From NCBI GenBank assembly GCA_035294855.1, contig DATGKD010000144.1:1-15862 (forward strand): a stretch of 15,862 bases of DNA. Direction: 5' to 3'. Each line of letters begins with the position of its first letter. The first letter of the stretch is position 1. Shown here piece by piece: positions 1-7,097 of the stretch. This DNA comes from DATGKD01 sp035294855. Its GTDB lineage: Bacteria > Actinomycetota > Acidimicrobiia > Acidimicrobiales > UBA8190. Position numbers and translations under genes: made by a program. The notes beneath the pieces are model-generated. The model made no database searches, was not told the DNA's origin, and saw only the letters and a program-made list of their open reading frames with translations.

Positions 1-107
1 CGAAGTCGACGGCCGTGGCGCCCGTGAAGTTCGTGCCGCTGACGGTCACCGACGTGCCGCTCGGGCCCGAGGTCGGGTTCAATCCGGTGACGGTCGGCTG
101 GGGCGGC
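1..107 (-). repeat. First visible copy of a 107-bp perfect direct repeat in TIG-coding DNA
   Basis: Bases 1-107 are identical to 262-368; the first mismatch after the block is at 108 versus 369. The spacing of 261 bp equals 87 codons, one TIG unit plus linker, so the copies stay in frame. Each encodes the TIG start (QPTVTGLNPTSG ... TNFTGATAVDF). The repeat begins at or before the window edge, so its true length and copy number are not known. Confidence 0.9.
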
Positions 108-2263
108 AACGTGTACTGGAACTCGTCGGCCGGCTGGGAGACCGCGCTCGTGCCGCCCGAGGTGGTGACGGTGACGTCCACCGTGCCCGTGCCGGTCGGC
201 GCGGTGGCGGTGAGCGACCCGTCGTTGGTGACGTTGAACGTGGTGGCGGGGTTGCCGGTCCCGAAGTCGACGGCCGTGGCGCCCGTGAAGTTCGTGCCGC
301 TGACGGTCACCGACGTGCCGCTCGGGCCCGAGGTCGGGTTCAATCCGGTGACGGTCGGCTGGGGCGGCGGGTTGTACGTGAATTTGTCGTTGGCGTTGGT
401 GGCGCTGTCGCCGCCGGCAGCCGTGACGGTGACGTCGACGGTGGCCGGCGACTCCGGGGGCGAAGTCGTGGTGATCTCGCCGTCGTTCACCACCGTGTAG
501 GACGAGACCGCCAGGCCGCCGAAGAGGACCTGGGAGGCACCGGTGAAGCCACTGCCCGTGATGGTGACCGGCGTCCCCCCCGTGCTCGGGCCGGATGTCG
601 GGCTCACCCCCGTGACCACCGGTGCCGGCGGCGGGGGACCCGCCGTGATCGACACGTTCTGCACGGCGTGGATGTCCGTGAGTCCTCCTTCGCCCGCCGT
701 GAAGCCGACGAGCACGTTGGTCGGCAGCGTCGTGGCGTAATTGAGCACGGGGTTGCCGTCCATCGTCACCGACAGGCCGCTCGAGAACGTGGTCAGCACG
801 AAGTGGTGCGTCCCCGTCCGCAACGCCGGGATCGACGAGTTGGTGGTGACGTAGTGGAGCGACGCCGAGTACGGCCCGGCGCCGGTGGCGATGCCCACGA
901 AGTTGTTCGACGGGTTGACGGAGTTCTTGTACGTGTCGAGCGACAGGGCGATGCCCTTGATGCCCGAGAACCCTTCACCGCCACCGTTCACGCCGAGCGC
1001 GGTGGGCTTGGTGACGCTGGCGTCGGCCAGCACCAGGCACAGGCCGTCGGCGCCGGTGCCGCCGTGGATCTGGGCGTCGAAGGCGGCGGAGATGCCGACG
1101 CCGGGCACCGGGGTCGTGTAGAAGGCCGATCCCGCCTGGTACGTGGCGACCGGGGTGAGCTGGAGGTTCGGAGGTGACGCCGTGGTGATGACCGTGGCCG
1201 TGCCGTTCAACTGCCACCCGGGCCCGGTCACGGGCGACGGGATGACGGTGGGCGGCGTCCCCGCCCCGTAGGCGAACTGGTCGTTCGAGTTGATCGCGCT
1301 CGTGCCCGAATTGGTGGTGACGGTCACGTCCACGGTGCCCGTGCCCGAGGGCACCGTGGCCTGGATCGTGGTGTTGCTGTTCACCGTGAAGGTGGCCGGG
1401 TTGCCCGTCCCGAAGTCCACCGTGGTGGCCCCGGTGAAGTCGGTGCCCGACACGGTGACCGAGGTGCCCGACGGCCCGGTGGTCGGGTTGACCAAGGAGA
1501 CCGTAGGCGCCGGCGGGGTGGTGTAGGTGAACTCGTCGCCGGGCTGGTTGACGGCGCTCTTGCCGCCGGGCGTGGTGACGGTCACGTCCACGGGTCCCGT
1601 GTTCGTGGCCGCCGGTGACGTCGCCGAGATGGTGCCCGGGCCCGTGACGGTGAACGACGTGGCGGCGACGGCACCGAAGTCCACGGCGGTGGCGCCGGTG
1701 AAGTTGGTGCCGTTCACCGTGAGGGCCGTCCCGCCGTTCTCGTCGCCCGAGGTGACCGAGAGCGACGTGACCGTGGGCGTGGGCGGCGGGGTGCCCCCCA
1801 CCGTGGCCGTCAGCGAGTTGGACAGGGGCCCTTGGCCCGCCCCGTTGTAGTCGGCCACCTGGTACGTGTAGGTGCCGTTGGCCAGGCCGGTGTAGGTGTA
1901 CGTCGTGGGCACCGGGTTCGGGCTCCCGCCCACCCAGTGCTTGACCCCGTTCTGATAACTGTTCGCTCCCTGGGCGCCCGTCCCGTTCGTCCACGTGAGC
2001 GTGACGCTCGTTCCCGACGCCGACGCCGACACGAGGGTGGGTGCGCCCGGCGGGCTCCCGGCCGCGGCGGCCTGGCCGGCGAGCGTGCCGCCGGCGGCAG
2101 CGGCCACGGTGGCGACGACGAGAGCCCCCCGCAGCCATAGCCGTCCCGGCAGTCTCGGGTGCCACGACCGCCGCCGGGCGTGGAGAGGGCGCCGTGAACG
2201 ATTTGGCGCGAAGCGCGGTAGTACGTCCTGCGCGGGTCGTCGCGCGTGCCCGACCATGCTCAA
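1..2263 (-). CDS. Large secreted IPT/TIG-repeat protein with FN3 and lectin-like domains (3' end outside window)
   Basis: Reading the minus strand gives one uninterrupted frame of about 750 codons that leaves the window at position 1. The order from the N-terminus is: a basic, Arg-rich leader; a hydrophobic segment (LRGALVVATVA, about residues 52-62) followed by Ala-rich sequence, taken as a signal peptide; a fibronectin type III domain (about 72-155, with TLTWTNG and TYTYQVADYNG); two IPT/TIG domains (about 157-327); a beta-sandwich region resembling bacterial L-type lectins (about 331-534, with ADGLCLVLADAS and KGIALSLDTYKN); then at least three more TIG domains carrying PTSGPSGTSVTVSGTNFTG. 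TIG and lectin-like modules are typical of exported adhesins and cell-envelope proteins, so a surface binding role is inferred; the ligand is unknown. ATG at 2257 or in-frame TTG at 2263 can start it; AGGAG (2270-2274) is 6 nt from the TTG and 12 nt from the ATG, so TTG is preferred. Confidence 0.85.
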   Translation of the reverse strand, partial: MSMVGHARRPAQDVLPRFAPNRSRRPLHARRRSWHPRLPGRLWLRGALVVATVAAAAGGTLAGQAAAAGSPPGAPTLVSASASGTSVTLTWTNGTGAQGANSYQNGVKHWVGGSPNPVPTTYTYTGLANGTYTYQVADYNGAGQGPLSNSLTATVGGTPPPTPTVTSLSVTSGDENGGTALTVNGTNFTGATAVDFGAVAATSFTVTGPGTISATSPAATNTGPVDVTVTTPGGKSAVNQPGDEFTYTTPPAPTVSLVNPTTGPSGTSVTVSGTDFTGATTVDFGTGNPATFTVNSNTTIQATVPSGTGTVDVTVTTNSGTSAINSNDQFAYGAGTPPTVIPSPVTGPGWQLNGTATVITTASPPNLQLTPVATYQAGSAFYTTPVPGVGISAAFDAQIHGGTGADGLCLVLADASVTKPTALGVNGGGEGFSGIKGIALSLDTYKNSVNPSNNFVGIATGAGPYSASLHYVTTNSSIPALRTGTHHFVLTTFSSGLSVTMDGNPVLNYATTLPTNVLVGFTAGEGGLTDIHAVQNVSITAGPPPPAPVVTGVSPTSGPSTGGTPVTITGSGFTGASQVLFGGLAVSSYTVVNDGEITTTSPPESPATVDVTVTAAGGDSATNANDKFTYNPPPQPTVTGLNPTSGPSGTSVTVSGTNFTGATAVDFGTGNPATTFNVTNDGSLTATAPTGTGTVDVTVTTSGGTSAVSQPADEFQYTLPPQPTVTGLNPTSGPSGTSVTVSGTNFTGATAVDF
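262..368 (-). repeat. Second copy of the 107-bp TIG-coding repeat
   Basis: This block is base-for-base identical to 1-107. The neighbouring TIG unit encoded at about 378-645 is clearly related at protein level but diverged in DNA, so the perfect identity of this pair points to recent duplication or gene conversion rather than selection on protein alone. Confidence 0.9.
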
Positions 2264-2626
2264 TGCCAACTCCTGAACCTCGTCTGTTCGGGGCGAGGCG
2301 GGCGAGTCCTGATCAGGTCTCTGCGTCCCACGCGCGCACAACAGCTCGACAAAGCGTCTCACCGGCATGGTGAAGCGCGGAAGGTTGCCGCGTCAACGAA
2401 GTTGACTGGAGGTTGATCGAGTTGGCGAAGATTAGAGGTGGGCCGGGCCCTCCTTGGGCAGACTCGGTGTGAGCAGCCTGGGTGTGAAGCCTGGGGCCAG
2501 TTGGCCAGGAATTGACCTCCCCTTTGACCGCCTGTGGGTAGCGGCGTTGACAGTGCGTGCCGTGCGCGGTTCGCCCTCATTCGTCCACACTTGCGGTGGG
2601 CGAGCCAGCGGGTTCGGAGGTCCGCG
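2264..2626. other. Divergent intergenic region between surface protein and dioxygenase
   Basis: This 360-bp stretch separates two divergently transcribed genes and has no convincing coding frame. It holds a PHO-box-like repeat block (2401-2433) preceded by an inverted repeat GTCAAC-GAA-GTTGAC (2392-2406), and three further TTGAC elements at 2512, 2524 and 2547, the last being a TTGACA. No good -10 hexamer lies at the usual distance from any of them, so transcription start sites cannot be assigned. Confidence 0.6.
2401..2433 (+). promoter_or_regulatory. PHO-box-like block of 11-bp direct repeats (site 1)
   Basis: Three consecutive 11-bp units can be read: GTTGACTGGAG, GTTGATCGAGT, TGGCGAAGATT. 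The same three-unit layout recurs at 6933-6965 upstream of the phosphate transporter, with 22 of the first 28 positions identical. Actinobacterial PhoP operators are direct repeats of 11-nt units with a GTTCA-like core, so a response-regulator operator is inferred. It lies 144 nt from the surface-protein ATG and 193 nt from the dioxygenase start and could serve either or both. Confidence 0.5.
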
Positions 2627-3706
2627 TTGAGCACGACCCTTACCCCTCTGCACGAGGACCGCGTACCCGTCCGAGCGCACATGCTGACGACGCCGGTCAC
2701 CGACGCGTCAGCGTGGGTGTCGGCCGACTACGCCAACGAGGACGCCTACGTCACCCACCTGACGCCCGAGGAGATCGAAGACGCCGACCGGGCCATCGCG
2801 GCCGTCAAGCGGGCGGGCCTGGCAGCGGAGGACCTGACGCAGGAGGACCAGTTCCCTCTGGGCGTGTTCGGACGCCGGCTCAAGGGCATGCAGCGCGAGC
2901 TCGAGGACGGACGGGGCTTCACCTTGCTGCGTGGCTTTCCCGTCGAGCGTTACGCGTACCACGAGCAGCGCATCTTCCTCATGGGGATCATCGTCCACCT
3001 CGGCGAGCCCATGCACCAGGACACCGCGGGCACCCTCGTCGAGGAGGTCCTCGACCGGGGCCTGTCGTATTCGAACATCCAGGTGCGCGGCTACATGACG
3101 CGCGCCGAGCTGACGCCCCACTGCGACTCCGGTGACGCCGTTTGCCTGTTGTGCATCCGGCCGGCGAAGTCCGGTGGCATCAGCCAGCTCACGAGTGGGA
3201 TGTCGATCTACAACGAGCTGCTGCGCTCCCACCCCGAATACCTCGAGCTCCTCTACCGCGGCTTCCGCCACAACATCCGCGGCAACGGGCCGGTCGGAGA
3301 GTGGGAGAACGTCACCCGCCACTACGTGCCGGTATTCAGCTACCACGAGGGCCGGCTGAGCTCGCGCTACAACCTGAAGGCGATGCTCACCGCCGAGGAG
3401 CTCCCCGGCGTGGAGCCGCTGTCGGACATGGAGCGCAACGCCATTACGACCATCGCCGAGCTGGCGATGCGGCCCGACCTCCGTCTCGACATCACGCTGC
3501 GCGCCGGTGACGTCCAGATGCTCAACAACCACATGATGTTGCACACCCGAACGTCGTACGAGGACTTCGAGGAGCCCGACAAGAAGCGGTTCCTCATCCG
3601 GTCGTGGTCGAACATGCCCAACAGCCGGCCGCTCGTGGACGCTTTCGCCGACCACTTCAACACCGGGCCGCGAGGGGCGCCGGCTCTGAAGGTCCCGTCG
3701 ACCTGA
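2627..3706 (+). CDS. TauD/TfdA-family Fe(II)/2-oxoglutarate-dependent dioxygenase
   Basis: The 359-residue protein carries the iron-binding facial triad of the family: H165-x-D167 (in TPHCDSGDAV) and distal H306 (in MLHTRTSYED), followed by R325 (in RFLIRSW) in the position that binds the 2-oxoglutarate carboxylate. The N-terminal half contains the expected GFTLLRGFPVE strand. Such enzymes hydroxylate or otherwise oxidise small substrates, often amino acids, with O2 and 2-oxoglutarate, in the cytoplasm. The substrate cannot be read from the sequence. TTG at 2627 is chosen because GGAGG (2616-2620) lies 6 nt upstream; ATG at 2681 is an alternative with no comparable site. Two ATP-grasp ligases follow on the same strand, so it may tailor an amino-acid building block or product, but the 600-bp gap and hairpin between them make a single operon uncertain. 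Confidence 0.9.
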   Translation: MSTTLTPLHEDRVPVRAHMLTTPVTDASAWVSADYANEDAYVTHLTPEEIEDADRAIAAVKRAGLAAEDLTQEDQFPLGVFGRRLKGMQRELEDGRGFTLLRGFPVERYAYHEQRIFLMGIIVHLGEPMHQDTAGTLVEEVLDRGLSYSNIQVRGYMTRAELTPHCDSGDAVCLLCIRPAKSGGISQLTSGMSIYNELLRSHPEYLELLYRGFRHNIRGNGPVGEWENVTRHYVPVFSYHEGRLSSRYNLKAMLTAEELPGVEPLSDMERNAITTIAELAMRPDLRLDITLRAGDVQMLNNHMMLHTRTSYEDFEEPDKKRFLIRSWSNMPNSRPLVDAFADHFNTGPRGAPALKVPST

Positions 3707-4317
3707 CCGCGCAACCACCGGGGCGACGTTCACGCGGCGGCGCACGCCGTCTCCCCGGTCGACGACGATCCCCGGCGGCCCGGCCGGGATGTCCGGAGTC
3801 AGTCGTCGGCTGCCTTGCGAGTCGGGCACGACCGGTGTCAACGACGTCGCGGCCGGCACCGGTACGCTGAACCGGGCGCTTGTCGCCGCCGGTGCTGGCG
3901 CCGGGCAGCCGGCTGGCGATCGAGTGGACCTTGCCTTCCGACTTCGAGCCTTCCGGCCACGTTCAGCCGGCGTGGCGGCAGCCGACCGACCGACGTCGAA
4001 GGCGCGGCGCGCTTACGTCCATGAGCTTCGTGTCAGGAATAGGCGACCGGGCCCGATCACAGCTGCCGCGGAGATCCGAGAAGGCGCACGAGGGCGCCCT
4101 CCTTTGACCTTGGCATACATCAGCGAGGTGGTGTGCTTCGGGGGTCCGGGGTGATGACGTCAATTGCGGCCGCAGGTGATGTGCGGGCGCACGAGTGACC
4201 ACGGCGAGGTGCCCGGTGCCTACGTCACGTGCGGGCGCGGGTGACGACGCGAGACACAGGTAGCCACGGGCGCGCCGGTAACATCGCAGCGATGGTCTCC
4301 CTGCCCGTGTTGTGGCA
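3707..4317. other. Long intergenic region between dioxygenase and ATP-grasp genes
   Basis: No frame in this 611-bp stretch looks like an intact gene. It contains a strong hairpin at its start (3717-3759), a short stretch reading DVAAGTGTLNRALVAAGA (about 3843-3896) that resembles SAM-methyltransferase motif I but has no recognisable continuation, a TTGACC at about 4104, and two copies of GTGCGGGCGC (4181-4190 and 4229-4238), each followed by a GTGAC-type element. It may hold the ATP-grasp operon promoter and a decayed gene. Confidence 0.5.
3717..3759 (+). terminator. GC-rich hairpin after the dioxygenase gene
   Basis: Twelve bases at 3717-3728 (ACCGGGG c GACG) pair with 3748-3759 (CGTC t CCCCGGT) with one internal mismatch; the 19-nt loop is itself GC-rich. 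It starts 10 nt after the stop codon. There is no T-run, as is common for high-GC actinobacterial terminators, so terminator function is inferred from position and stem strength. Confidence 0.55.
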
Positions 4318-5598
4318 ATGACGTCGCGCGCCCCAAAGGTGACGCAGGCCGCGGGCAAGCTCCCGGCCGTGTTGCTCGGGGGAGCGGCTACCGCGCTAAG
4401 CGTGGCGCGCTCGCTGGGTAAGGCGGGCGTCGAAGTGACCATCCTGAGCGACGGGGCCAATGACTGCCTGGCACGCCGGTCGCGCTTCTGTCACCGTTAT
4501 GTGCACTACGAGCTGGCCGACGACGTCAAGGCGCAGTGGCTGACCTTCCTGCAGAGCCACCAGGCATCGGCGGTCTTTGCCTGCTGCGACATGGGACTCG
4601 AGTTCATCGCCGCGCACCGGGCGGACCTCGTCGCCGCCGGTCATCGGCCAATGGAGGCGAGTGACGACGTCCTGGTGACGATGCTCGACAAGCAACTCAC
4701 CTACGACCTGGCGCTCGAGCTCGGCATCGGCACGCCCCGCACGGTGACCGCCCACTCGCAGGACGACGCCGGGCGAGCCCTGTTCGCCGGGTTCGGGTTC
4801 CCCCTCGCCGTGAAGCCCGCCCGTTCCGACGTGCTGCTTCGCAATGCCCCCGATTTCGCCAGCCCGAAGGGCCTCATCGTCCGGGACGAGGCGCAGCTGC
4901 GCGCCTACTTGCAAGGGCTCATCAACGCGGGAGTTCCCGGGCTCATAACCGAGATCATCCCGGGCGATGACGGCCGTTACTGCTCCTACTACACGTACCT
5001 CGACGAGCACGGCGAGCCACTCGCCCAGTTCACCAAGCGCAAGCCCCGGCAGTTCCCGATCGAGTTCGGGCTCGGCACCTTCCACGTCTCGAAGTGGGAC
5101 CCGGAAGTGGCCGAGGTAGGGCTTGCCTTACTACGAGGAATGGGCCTCGTAGGGTTCGGGTGCGTCGAGTTCAAGCGCGACGAACGCGACGGCAGGTTGA
5201 AGGTCATTGAGTGCACCCCCCGATTCACGATGGCCAACGGGCTTGTTGCACGTGCCGGCGTCGACTTCGCACTGCTTGCCTACGACCGGCTGGTCGGCGA
5301 TGAACCGCGGCCGGTGGGGTCCTTCAAGGAGGGTGTCCACCTGTGGTTCCCGCAGGCCGACGTCAAGGCGCTCTTCGCCTACCGGGCCAAGGGCGCGCTC
5401 ACGACGTGGCAGTGGCTGAAGAGCCTGGCCCATGTCCCGCACTTTCCAACATTTCAGTGGAGCGATCCCATGCCCTTCGCCACGGGGGTGCGCGGCGGGA
5501 TCCGCCGGATAGCACGCAACCGCGGGCGCTCTCGCAGACCGCGTGTCGACTCGCCGACGGACCTCACTCAGACGGTCGTGGACCACGGGGGAAGATGA
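4318..5598 (+). CDS. ATP-grasp carboxylate-amine ligase (carbamoyl-phosphate-synthase-like fold)
   Basis: The 426-residue protein has an N-terminal Rossmann-like pre-ATP-grasp domain (AVLLGGAATALSVARSLGKA, about 17-36), a central DK..T.DLALELGIGTP helix entering the ATP-grasp fold, nucleotide-binding K166 in FPLAVKPARS, and acidic metal-binding residues E284 (VEFKRD) and E298 (VIECTPRF). ATP-grasp ligases activate a carboxylate as an acyl phosphate and join it to an amine or thiol. The substrate is not identifiable. The Asn usually seen after the last metal-binding Glu is replaced in an E-C-T-P-R pattern, as in the CPS/D-aspartate-ligase-like branch. ATG 4318 is used; GTG 4312 is in frame and no clear ribosome site separates them. 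The stop codon overlaps the next start in ATGA, so the two ligases are probably translationally coupled. Confidence 0.87.
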   Translation: MTSRAPKVTQAAGKLPAVLLGGAATALSVARSLGKAGVEVTILSDGANDCLARRSRFCHRYVHYELADDVKAQWLTFLQSHQASAVFACCDMGLEFIAAHRADLVAAGHRPMEASDDVLVTMLDKQLTYDLALELGIGTPRTVTAHSQDDAGRALFAGFGFPLAVKPARSDVLLRNAPDFASPKGLIVRDEAQLRAYLQGLINAGVPGLITEIIPGDDGRYCSYYTYLDEHGEPLAQFTKRKPRQFPIEFGLGTFHVSKWDPEVAEVGLALLRGMGLVGFGCVEFKRDERDGRLKVIECTPRFTMANGLVARAGVDFALLAYDRLVGDEPRPVGSFKEGVHLWFPQADVKALFAYRAKGALTTWQWLKSLAHVPHFPTFQWSDPMPFATGVRGGIRRIARNRGRSRRPRVDSPTDLTQTVVDHGGR

Positions 5599-6737
5599 GC
5601 AGCACGCAGCGCCCCACCCTTCCGACGAGAGCGCTCCATGCCATTGTGCGAGCGGGTGGGCCCGGACTCGGTGTCGCGCACCGCCTCGAGCGCCTGCGTG
5701 CAGCCGGCCTGCGCCGCGGGATCGGCGGCCTGCGCGGCACATGGGCTGAAGCAGCCGCCCTGAAGCGCAATGACGCGGCCACATACCGGCGGATCTGGAC
5801 CGACGCCGCCCGGGCACTCGGCGCCGAGGTCGAAGAGTTGGGGGCCGGTTTCCTCGCGATCCGGCGCGCCGGCGTCGAGACCGTCGTTCAGCGCAATCTC
5901 ACGATGCTGGACACCGCCGCCTCGATCGCCCTCGCTCTGGACAAATCGGTGATGCACCGGCTGCTCGAGGCGAACGGCATCCCCGTCGCCGAACAGATCG
6001 AAGGGCACCGAGGCGATCTGACCACAGTCGCCGACCGGCTTGCCGCGTCAGGGGGCCTTTGGGTGGTGAAGCCCGCCAGCGACAGCGGCGGCGGCTACGG
6101 CGTCACCTGCGGCGTCGACACCGCCGACGACCTTTATCGCGCATGGTTGTGGGCGTCGGTGTGGAACGACCGCATCGCACTCGAGCGCCAGGTGAGCGGC
6201 ATCGAATTCCGGCTGCTCTTCCTGGACGGCGAATTCGTCGACGCCGTGCGCCGTGACTTGCCGTCCGTGATCGGCGACGGGCGTTCCACGGTAGCCGAAC
6301 TCATCGCGCAGGAGAACGCTCGGCGCATCGACGCCGGCGCCGCCGAGGTGAGTCGCATTATCAAGGTCGACCTCGACTGTGAGCTCGCCCTGCGCCGTGA
6401 AGGGCTGCGCCTGCGGGCGGTCGTGGCCGACGGCCGACGGGTCGTGGTGAAGAGCAATGCCGGCGACAACGGCGCGGCCGACAACGCCACCGAGCACGAC
6501 CTCTCACCCGCGGTTATCAAGGCCGCGGCGCACGCCACGCGCCTGGCGCGCCTGCGCATGTCGGGCGTGGACCTCGTGACGCCCGACCCGAGCACCTCGC
6601 TCGACGAAGCCGGGGGCGCAATCCTCGAGGTGAACGCCAACCCGGGTCTTCAACACCACTACCTCGTTCGGGATCCTCAGAACGCGACGAAGGTGGCTGA
6701 GGTCGTGCTCGATCGTCTCCTCGCCGGCTCGTCGTAG
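5595..6737 (+). CDS. ATP-grasp ligase of the cyanophycin-synthetase/RimK-like type
   Basis: This 380-residue protein opens with an Arg/Ala-rich region and then shows an ATP-grasp domain: SIALALDKSVMHRLLEANGI (about 114-133), K159 in WVVKPASDSGGGYGV, the GDGRSTVAELI segment (227-237) that is characteristic of cyanophycin-synthetase-type ligases, and the terminal metal-binding ILEVNANPGLQHH with E345 and N347. It lacks the Mur-ligase half of true cyanophycin synthetase, so it is a stand-alone peptide-bond-forming or amide-forming enzyme. The start is ATG 5595, overlapping the upstream stop as ATGA, with a G-rich GGGGGAAG site just before. Pairing of two different ATP-grasp enzymes suggests two successive ligations in one pathway. 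Substrates are unknown. Confidence 0.87.
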   Translation: MSSTQRPTLPTRALHAIVRAGGPGLGVAHRLERLRAAGLRRGIGGLRGTWAEAAALKRNDAATYRRIWTDAARALGAEVEELGAGFLAIRRAGVETVVQRNLTMLDTAASIALALDKSVMHRLLEANGIPVAEQIEGHRGDLTTVADRLAASGGLWVVKPASDSGGGYGVTCGVDTADDLYRAWLWASVWNDRIALERQVSGIEFRLLFLDGEFVDAVRRDLPSVIGDGRSTVAELIAQENARRIDAGAAEVSRIIKVDLDCELALRREGLRLRAVVADGRRVVVKSNAGDNGAADNATEHDLSPAVIKAAAHATRLARLRMSGVDLVTPDPSTSLDEAGGAILEVNANPGLQHHYLVRDPQNATKVAEVVLDRLLAGSS

Positions 6738-6746
6738 CTCCTCCAC

Positions 6747-6784
6747 GCGGGCCAGCCCTCGGCGCGCGCGGCACGTCGGCCCGC
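6747..6784 (+). terminator. Hairpin after the second ATP-grasp gene
   Basis: GCGGGCC (6747-6753) pairs perfectly with GGCCCGC (6778-6784) around a 24-nt GC-rich loop, 9 nt after the stop codon. There is no T-run and the loop is long, so the terminator call is tentative. Confidence 0.35.
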
Positions 6785-6932
6785 CGTACCAAAGGCGACC
6801 GCCGTCCCTGCCGCCCCCGCGTCCACAACGAGGCGGCCCGGGGTTCCCGGCGGAAGTTCGCCTCCCGTACCGAGCGCGACGTGGCTCGACGCCAAGGGCA
6901 TGCTGACAGCCACTGCCGGCCGGGTCACTGCA

Positions 6933-6965
6933 GTTGACCGGCGGTTGACCCAGCTGGTGACAAGT
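6933..6965 (+). promoter_or_regulatory. PHO-box-like block of 11-bp direct repeats (site 2), upstream of Pit
   Basis: Units GTTGACCGGCG, GTTGACCCAGC and TGGTGACAAGT follow one another without gaps. The block matches site 1 at 2401-2433 in order, spacing and 22 of 28 bases. Position upstream of an inorganic phosphate transporter makes a PhoP/PhoB-type operator the natural reading. The site ends 132 nt before the GTG start, so there is room for a promoter between. Identity of the regulator is inferred. Confidence 0.55.
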
Positions 6966-7097
6966 TCGTGAGGGACGGGATCGACCACGCCAACGGCCTC
7001 GCCGATCGTCTCGCGCACCGCCGCCTCCGTATAGCCTCGTCGCAAGCCCACGCCGGAGCGCGGGATCGATTCAGCCCCTCACCCGCGAGGAGCTCTC

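Larger units (their letters stand above)
6738..7097. other. Intergenic region upstream of the phosphate transporter
   Basis: This 360-bp region has no convincing gene. It carries the hairpin 6747-6784, the PHO-box-like block 6933-6965, and a TATAGC at 7030-7035 that could be a -10 hexamer, although no matching -35 is seen 17 nt upstream. Confidence 0.6.

Noticed and set aside
975..2165. A 396-codon minus-strand frame rich in Arg, His and Gly
   Set aside because: It is an out-of-frame shadow. The overlapping minus-strand frame gives clear FN3, TIG and lectin-like sequence with a signal region.
2258..2400. Possible second c-di-GMP riboswitch on the minus strand before the surface protein (GGCAACC and GGGACGCAGAG resemblance)
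   Set aside because: The two pieces are about 60 nt apart instead of a short stem, the core reads GCAGAG rather than GCAAAG, and no TGCCGA closure follows.
3963..4460. A 165-codon minus-strand frame across the intergenic gap and ligase start
   Set aside because: It runs antisense into a well-supported ATP-grasp gene and has no protein-like motifs or ribosome site.
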